9,225 nucleotides of DNA from assembly GCA_945865355.1 (NCBI GenBank), contig CAMBDN010000087.1, positions 1 through 9,225 of the forward strand, given 5' to 3'. Positions 5,353 to 9,225 of this stretch are shown here, one piece after another. The number at the start of each line of letters is the position of its first letter. Positions within the stretch are counted from its first letter, which is position 1. The notes beneath the pieces are model-generated. The model saw only the letters and a list, made by a program, of their open reading frames with translations, was not told the origin of the DNA and did not search any database. The translations under genes were made by a program, and so were the position numbers. The DNA is from Legionella genomosp. 1 (lineage in GTDB: Bacteria > Pseudomonadota > Gammaproteobacteria > Legionellales > Legionellaceae).

Positions 5353-6504
5353 ATGGATAATAAACACTTCGACACTCGCGCAATTCACGCAGGCCAGGTT
5401 CCAGATCCAAGTACTGGGGCTGTCATGACCCCTATCTACGCAACCTCTACTTATCGACAAACATCACCAGGAATACACCAAGGATACGAGTACTCACGAA
5501 CGAAAAACCCAACTCGAGCGGCTTATGAGGATTGTATTGCTAGCCTTGAATCAGGTAAACGTGGGTTTGCTTTTGCCTCTGGGATGGCTGCAGTCAATAC
5601 CGTGGTTGATCTTCTCAATGCAGGGGATCACGTGATTGCAATGGATGACTTATACGGCGGCACGTTTCGATTATTTGATAAAGTGAAAACCCGCACCTCT
5701 AATCTATCCTTTTCTTTTATCGACATGGGTCATATTGACAACATTACGGCAGCCATTCGACCGAATACCCGGATGATTTGGTTAGAAACACCCTCTAACC
5801 CCATGCTTAAACTAGCTGATCTACGCAAAATTGCAGTCTTAGCCAAACAGCACGGCATTATCACAGTGGCGGACAATACATTTGCCACCCCTTGGATACA
5901 AAGACCACTTGAACTAGGTTTTGATATCGTTCTACATTCAGCGACAAAATATTTAAATGGGCATTCTGATGTCGTTAACGGCGTTGTGGTCGTTGCGGAT
6001 AAATTACCTTTGCTGGATGACGTCGCATTTTTACAAAACGCTTGTGGCGCTGTAGCAGGCCCATTCGATAGTTTTTTGGTATTACGCAGCTTAAAAACAC
6101 TGTCCCTACGTATGCAGCGGCATTGTGAGAACGCAGAATCGCTTGCCACTTGGCTAGAAAAACATCCACGTATCACTAAAGTTATTTATCCAGGTCTTCC
6201 AAGCCACCCACAACACCAATTAGCAAAAGAACAAATGCATGCCTTTGGAGGAATGATCTCAATGGTTGTTGATGGAGGCCTCGAAGGCGCCAAGCGCTTT
6301 TTGTCGCGCTGTGAATTATTTACCTTAGCCGAAAGCCTGGGCGGCGTTGAGAGTTTGATTGAACACCCAGCTATCATGACGCATGCATCAATCCCTGCTG
6401 AAACACGAAAAATGCTAGGCATCGAAGACGGCTTTATTCGTTTATCCGTTGGGATTGAGCACGTTGACGATCTTCGCAATGATCTTAATTTCGCTTTGAA
6501 ATAA
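5353..6504 (+). CDS. metB: PLP-dependent cystathionine gamma-lyase / gamma-synthase
   Basis: The 383-aa, full-length enzyme of the Cys/Met-metabolism PLP family acts in transsulfuration between cysteine and homocysteine through cystathionine. The N-terminus has the conserved TRAIHAGQ and the tetramer/phosphate motif YEYSRTKNPTR (Tyr47, Arg49). Other landmarks are FASGMAA (74-80), YGGT (101-104, PLP-stacking Tyr101), VADNTFATP with Asp174 for the pyridine nitrogen, and HSATKYLNGHSDV with the Schiff-base Lys199. Downstream are VIYPGLPSHPQHQL (277-290), LAESLGGVESL (325-335) and the substrate-carboxylate Arg363. Glu327 before SLGG is the gamma-lyase/gamma-synthase form; E. coli-type beta-lyase MetC has Asn there. 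The many stretches close to human CTH favour gamma-lyase (cysteine made from cystathionine) over synthase, but sequence alone does not settle this. The Shine-Dalgarno is weak; the start is fixed by the conserved N-terminus. The acyltransferase gene follows after 15 nt. Confidence 0.92.
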   Translation: MDNKHFDTRAIHAGQVPDPSTGAVMTPIYATSTYRQTSPGIHQGYEYSRTKNPTRAAYEDCIASLESGKRGFAFASGMAAVNTVVDLLNAGDHVIAMDDLYGGTFRLFDKVKTRTSNLSFSFIDMGHIDNITAAIRPNTRMIWLETPSNPMLKLADLRKIAVLAKQHGIITVADNTFATPWIQRPLELGFDIVLHSATKYLNGHSDVVNGVVVVADKLPLLDDVAFLQNACGAVAGPFDSFLVLRSLKTLSLRMQRHCENAESLATWLEKHPRITKVIYPGLPSHPQHQLAKEQMHAFGGMISMVVDGGLEGAKRFLSRCELFTLAESLGGVESLIEHPAIMTHASIPAETRKMLGIEDGFIRLSVGIEHVDDLRNDLNFALK

Positions 6505-6519
6505 AACTGGAATACATCG

Positions 6520-7416
6520 ATGAGCATCTTTAAAAAAACAGTAGGTCATCTACAAGCTATTTTAGCCGTGCTAGGCCTCATTTTAGTCACCGCTATAGGC
6601 TCTATTCCTATTCTACTGCTAGGATTGTTAAAATTGTTACCCAATCAACATTTGAAAATTTATTGCACAAAAAAAGTTGACCAAATTGCTACACTTTGGA
6701 TTGATATTAACAATCTATATCTCGATAAATTTCACCCAGCACAATGGGAAATCACAGGGCTCGAAAATCTCGACAAGGCCAATTGGTACTTAGTGGTTGC
6801 AAATCACCAAAGTTGGTTAGACATTGCCGTTTTACAACGCACATTAAATCGAAAAATTCCCGTGTTAAAATTTTTCATTAAAGATCAGCTCAAATGGATC
6901 CCCTTTCTAGGGTTCTCTTGGTGGGCAATGGGATGCCCTTTTATGAAACGTTATTCCCCAGAATATTTAGCCAAAAATCCGCAGAAAAAAGGTAAGGACT
7001 TGCAGTCAACAAAAAAAGCACTCAAATTATTCAAGCAAAGTCCTGCGACGTTAATGAGTTTTGTTGAGGGTACCCGATACACCCATCAAAAAAAATTACT
7101 ACAGAATTCCCCTTATCAACATTTACTTAAACCTAAAGCTGGTGGAATAGGTTTTGTGATTGATGCGATGAATAAAAAAATTGGCCACATTCTAGATGTA
7201 ACAATTATTTACCCTCATCAACACAATTCGTTATGGAATTTTTTATGCCGAAGAATCAACTTAATTAGGATCCATATTCGTCAACTAGCGATACCACCGC
7301 AATTTCTAAACTCAACTTTATTTGAAGATGCCAACATGCAATTAGAATTTAGAGAGTGGCTTAATCAACAGTGGCTTGAAAAAGATCGATTGATAAGTAA
7401 AATGAGTTCTCGATAA
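6520..7416 (+). CDS. yihG: YihG-like 1-acyl-sn-glycerol-3-phosphate acyltransferase (PlsC family)
   Basis: The 298-aa membrane protein has one strong N-terminal hydrophobic segment (about 12-40) and the PlsC/LPLAT acyltransferase domain. Motif I is NHQSWLD (His96, Asp101; catalytic H-x4-D). The region FIKDQLKWIPFLGFSWWAMG (119-138) then PFMKRYSPEYL is highly characteristic of YihG. Motif III is FVEGTR (181-186), and LLKPKAGGIGF (202-212) holds the motif IV Pro. The tail, QQWLEKDRL then MSSR, resembles E. coli YihG, and length is similar (about 310 aa there). The family transfers an acyl chain to the sn-2 position of lysophosphatidic acid at the inner membrane; YihG is a second enzyme beside essential PlsC that alters phospholipid acyl composition. 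It lies 15 nt after the transsulfuration gene, likely one transcript, with TGGAA as a weak ribosome-binding site. Its stop codon directly touches a transposase fossil on the other strand, yet the C-terminus looks native. Confidence 0.9.
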   Translation: MSIFKKTVGHLQAILAVLGLILVTAIGSIPILLLGLLKLLPNQHLKIYCTKKVDQIATLWIDINNLYLDKFHPAQWEITGLENLDKANWYLVVANHQSWLDIAVLQRTLNRKIPVLKFFIKDQLKWIPFLGFSWWAMGCPFMKRYSPEYLAKNPQKKGKDLQSTKKALKLFKQSPATLMSFVEGTRYTHQKKLLQNSPYQHLLKPKAGGIGFVIDAMNKKIGHILDVTIIYPHQHNSLWNFLCRRINLIRIHIRQLAIPPQFLNSTLFEDANMQLEFREWLNQQWLEKDRLISKMSSR

Positions 7417-7512
7417 ATGGTTGCTATTGGTCGTTACTTTATATTTGTTTCTGTAGCGCACAAAAATACCAGCTTCCTTCATAAGTCGTAGAGTCTTCTT
7501 TCTTCCAACAGG
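7417..7512 (-). pseudogene. IS3-family transposase (OrfB) fossil fragment
   Basis: The minus strand encodes 32 uninterrupted codons reading PVGRKKTLRLMKEAGIFVRY, then RNKYKVTTNSNH. This is the well-known segment of IS3-family OrfB between the N-terminal helical domain and the DDE catalytic core: V-G-R, then R-L-M-x-E-A-G-I, then K-x-K-V-T-T-N-S-N-H. There is no start codon, and an in-frame stop lies just upstream (TAA, 7531-7533). After the final His the match ends abruptly at the acyltransferase stop codon. None of the D-D-E residues, OrfA or terminal inverted repeats is present. It is a dead remnant of an insertion followed by deletion. The subgroup within IS3 is not resolved. Confidence 0.75.
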
Positions 7513-7584
7513 AAATAAATCACTCTTTGATTAAGTGTCTACTTTTACTTGACGAGAACAGTTCATCTATTACATCACGTCAAC

Positions 7585-7610
7585 GGAGTGCTATGCTAAT
7601 AAGTAAGTGA
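7585..7610 (+). promoter_or_regulatory. Possible 5-codon leader mini-ORF before the GGDEF gene
   Basis: GGAG (7585-7588) precedes ATG 7593, which reads Met-Leu-Ile-Ser-Lys then TGA (7608-7610). The diguanylate cyclase ATG starts one base later (7612) and has no clear ribosome-binding site of its own, so it may be translated by re-initiation. The spacing of GGAG to the mini-ORF ATG is short (4 nt). A poor candidate promoter (TTGACG 7549-7554, TACATC 7571-7576) lies upstream. Confidence 0.3.
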
Positions 7611-7611
7611 T

Positions 7612-8763
7612 ATGGCAAAGAGCTCTAATGTGGATAGCAAAAAAGACGAGCTATTATATTATGCAAAAACGCTAGGGGTATGCTTGATCTTGGCGATGAT
7701 TTATTGGGTTGGTGAATCGTTACTGCATGCCATTTTTTTTCATACAGGGTCGATGCTACAAAGCTTCATTCCTAATAATAGGAATGAAATTTGGATGCGC
7801 GGACTCATTGTATTTTTGCTTTTTGTGATTACGTTCATAGTCGCTTATCACTCGCGTCGAAAAATGCGCCTTTCTAAATTATTTAAAGTGGTTTATTTTG
7901 CATTAAATGAAATTCGTGAGGCTGTGGTCATCACCGATGAGAATAATAAAATTATTTATATTAATAAAGGATATACAAATATTACGGGCTACTCCTTTGA
8001 TGAGGTATGTGGTAAAAATCCTCGCGTACTTAGTTCTGGAAGACAAGATAAAGAATTTTATAAAAAACTCTGGGCAAGTTTGAAGGAAAAAGGATTTTGG
8101 GAAGGAGAAATATGGAATCGTAGAAAGTCTGGTGATTTTTTTGCGGAGTGGATTAACATTTCTTTATTAACTGATCCACAGATTAAAGGTACATATCATG
8201 TCGCTGTTTTTTCTGATATTACCTCAAGAAAAGAGAGTGAGGAGCAAATTAAATATTATGCCTTTTATGATTCATTAACGCATTTGCCCAACCGACGATT
8301 TTTTATGGAAAAATTAAATCAATTCATTCTGGCTACAACAAGATGCCCACAGACGATGGCTGTTTTATTTATTGACGTCGATCATTTTAAGTCGGTCAAT
8401 GATCGGTACGGGCATTTGGTAGGTGATACTTTTTTATGTGAAATAGCTCATTTTTTGCAATCAGTCGTTCGTAAATCGGATGTTGTCTCACGCTTTGGCG
8501 GCGATGAATTTGTTATTTTATTGACGCATCTTGTTTCAAGAGAAGCAGCCTTAAAAAACGCATCGAAAATTCTAAAGCGGTCAAGAGAGTTAACATTAAC
8601 GATTGAGGGGCACTCTATACCAATAGGATTAAGTATCGGCGGCGCGTTATACCCAGAGGATAGTCTTTTAGCCGAAGAACTTATTCAACGTGCAGATAAA
8701 GCCATGTATAAGGTAAAGAAGGCTTCTAGACAGAATGTAGCCTTTTATGAAAAGGGCGTTTAG
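7612..8763 (+). CDS. Membrane-bound PAS-GGDEF diguanylate cyclase
   Basis: The 383-aa protein is predicted to make cyclic di-GMP from two GTP at the inner membrane. Residues 18-44 and 63-80 are two membrane helices joined by a short outside loop (45-61) with NEIWMRG at its end. A PAS sensor domain spans about 97-206, with EAVVITDENNKIIYIN at its start and VAVFSDITSRK at its end. A short linker leads to the GGDEF domain from about 217 (FYDSLTHLPNRRFF). The catalytic signature is intact: FIDVDHFKSVND with metal-binding Asp255, and GGDEF at 296-300. The product-inhibition I-site RxxD is Arg287-Asp290, exactly five residues before GGDEF. So an active, feedback-inhibited cyclase is expected. No EAL domain is present. 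The PAS ligand cannot be told from sequence. The gene stands alone between two transposase remains. The start has a weak ribosome-binding site and may depend on the upstream mini-ORF. Confidence 0.93.
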   Translation: MAKSSNVDSKKDELLYYAKTLGVCLILAMIYWVGESLLHAIFFHTGSMLQSFIPNNRNEIWMRGLIVFLLFVITFIVAYHSRRKMRLSKLFKVVYFALNEIREAVVITDENNKIIYINKGYTNITGYSFDEVCGKNPRVLSSGRQDKEFYKKLWASLKEKGFWEGEIWNRRKSGDFFAEWINISLLTDPQIKGTYHVAVFSDITSRKESEEQIKYYAFYDSLTHLPNRRFFMEKLNQFILATTRCPQTMAVLFIDVDHFKSVNDRYGHLVGDTFLCEIAHFLQSVVRKSDVVSRFGGDEFVILLTHLVSREAALKNASKILKRSRELTLTIEGHSIPIGLSIGGALYPEDSLLAEELIQRADKAMYKVKKASRQNVAFYEKGV

Positions 8764-9098
8764 AGCGCTTTATAATACCCACCCCTCATCCACGCTCATA
8801 AATACATTAAGGGTTTAATTGGGTCATATTATCTGTAATCTAAAGTCGCTATTTGAAACCATTGGGCACATTACTCCATTAGATGAATGGATGCCTGCTA
8901 TTCGACAATTATTCGAGCATAAAATGGCGGATTCAACGCTTAGGTGCAATTTCATTATGATTCAAAATTTGGTGCAGTCGACTCCTGCTCAAAGGACAAA
9001 TGTTCCTCAAGGTATTTTTCTCGCTTCCCACCTTTCTTTGAAAAAAAAGAAAACGACGTTGCAGCATCAACAAAGAAAGTGTAATATAAAAAGTTCTA
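8764..9098 (+). other. Gene-poor region with an unexplained open frame
   Basis: No recognisable gene was found in these 335 bp. A plus-strand frame stays open from a TTG at 8819 to 9124 (101 codons). Its first half (for example SLFETIGHITPLDEWMPAIR) has ordinary protein-like composition. The second half becomes Lys/Gln-rich over an A8 run and overlaps the opposite-strand transposase end. There is no ATG near the beginning and no Shine-Dalgarno, and a stop lies just before (TAA, 8816-8818). It could be the relic of a broken gene or chance. An imperfect hairpin at the end of the GGDEF gene (8751-8771) has no T-run, so no terminator is claimed. Confidence 0.3.
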
Positions 9099-9225
9099 CT
9101 ATTGGGCGTAAATGGCATTCATAACTGCAGTTTTCCAGATTTTATCCCAATCATTAGAACCAATAGCCGCTCGTAATTGTAGCAATGGATCCAAGCCTTC
9201 TCTTGACCAGCGCATGTGTTGCTGT
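9099..9225 (-). CDS. Transposase-like protein, C-terminal end (partial at window edge)
   Basis: The last 41 codons of a minus-strand gene enter from the right edge and end at TAG (9099-9101). They read QQHMRWSREGLDPLLQLRAA, then IGSNDWDKIWKTAVMNAIYA and a final Gln. The M-R-W-S-R-E-G then L-L-Q-L-R-A pattern, followed by a Trp-rich tail, is how several bacterial transposase families finish (ISKra4-like and related DDE elements, from memory). The exact family is not certain. The catalytic region lies outside the window, so it cannot be said whether the gene is intact. No terminal inverted repeat could be picked out in the adjacent 8764-9098 stretch. Confidence 0.55.
   Translation of the reverse strand, partial: QQHMRWSREGLDPLLQLRAAIGSNDWDKIWKTAVMNAIYAQ

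Noticed and set aside
5730..6176. 148-codon open frame antisense to the cystathionine lyase gene
   Set aside because: It lies wholly inside a strongly conserved gene on the other strand and its translation resembles no protein family I know.
5353..6504. Calling the PLP enzyme MetC (cystathionine beta-lyase)
   Set aside because: Glu327 before SLGG and the overall closeness to gamma-lyase/gamma-synthase sequences argue against the E. coli beta-lyase type.
8751..8771. Imperfect hairpin at the end of the GGDEF gene as terminator
   Set aside because: The stem has an internal mismatch and is followed by ATAATA rather than a T-run.
8933..9118. Minus-strand 61-codon frame near the right end
   Set aside because: It overlaps the transposase-like C-terminus in another frame, and its translation shows no recognisable domain.

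Overview
The window looks like chromosome of a Legionella-type gammaproteobacterium. This is inferred from the AT-rich composition, gammaproteobacterial household proteins (AsmA, MutY, a YihG-like acyltransferase), and a type II secretion GspC-like gene standing alone, away from other gsp genes. No rRNA or tRNA gene was seen, so the genus is not proven.

Layout, left to right. (1) The 5' end of a minus-strand gene for an exported HtrA/DegP-like serine protease runs off the left edge and has a good candidate promoter. (2) A plus-strand block follows: asmA (envelope protein), mutY (adenine glycosylase) only 3 nt behind it, then a CaCA-family cation/Ca2+ exchanger-like membrane protein. (3) Converging on that block is a two-gene minus-strand unit: a short GspC-like protein, then a small Sel1-repeat lipoprotein whose ribosome-binding site overlaps the gspC stop codon. 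(4) Diverging from it is a plus-strand pair: a PLP-dependent cystathionine gamma-lyase/gamma-synthase, then a YihG-like 1-acylglycerol-3-phosphate acyltransferase. (5) The right end is accessory in character: a fossil of an IS3-family transposase on the minus strand abuts the acyltransferase stop codon, followed by a membrane-bound PAS-GGDEF diguanylate cyclase, about 335 bp without a convincing gene, and the C-terminal end of another transposase-like gene entering from the right edge.

Envelope biology dominates: an exported protease, AsmA, a membrane exchanger, a T2SS inner-membrane component with a lipoprotein partner, a phospholipid acyltransferase and a membrane c-di-GMP enzyme. MutY and the transsulfuration enzyme are metabolic or repair genes placed between them.

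The most notable observations are: the exchanger has lost both Glu residues of the family's ion site and appears to have no acidic ligand left; mutY carries an 8-G run inside a conserved motif and a 9-A run in its linker, which could make it a slippage target; the GspC/Sel1-lipoprotein pair could be a T2SS assembly unit; and the GGDEF gene lies between two transposase remains. I see no CRISPR array, intact insertion sequence or clearly new multi-gene defence system.
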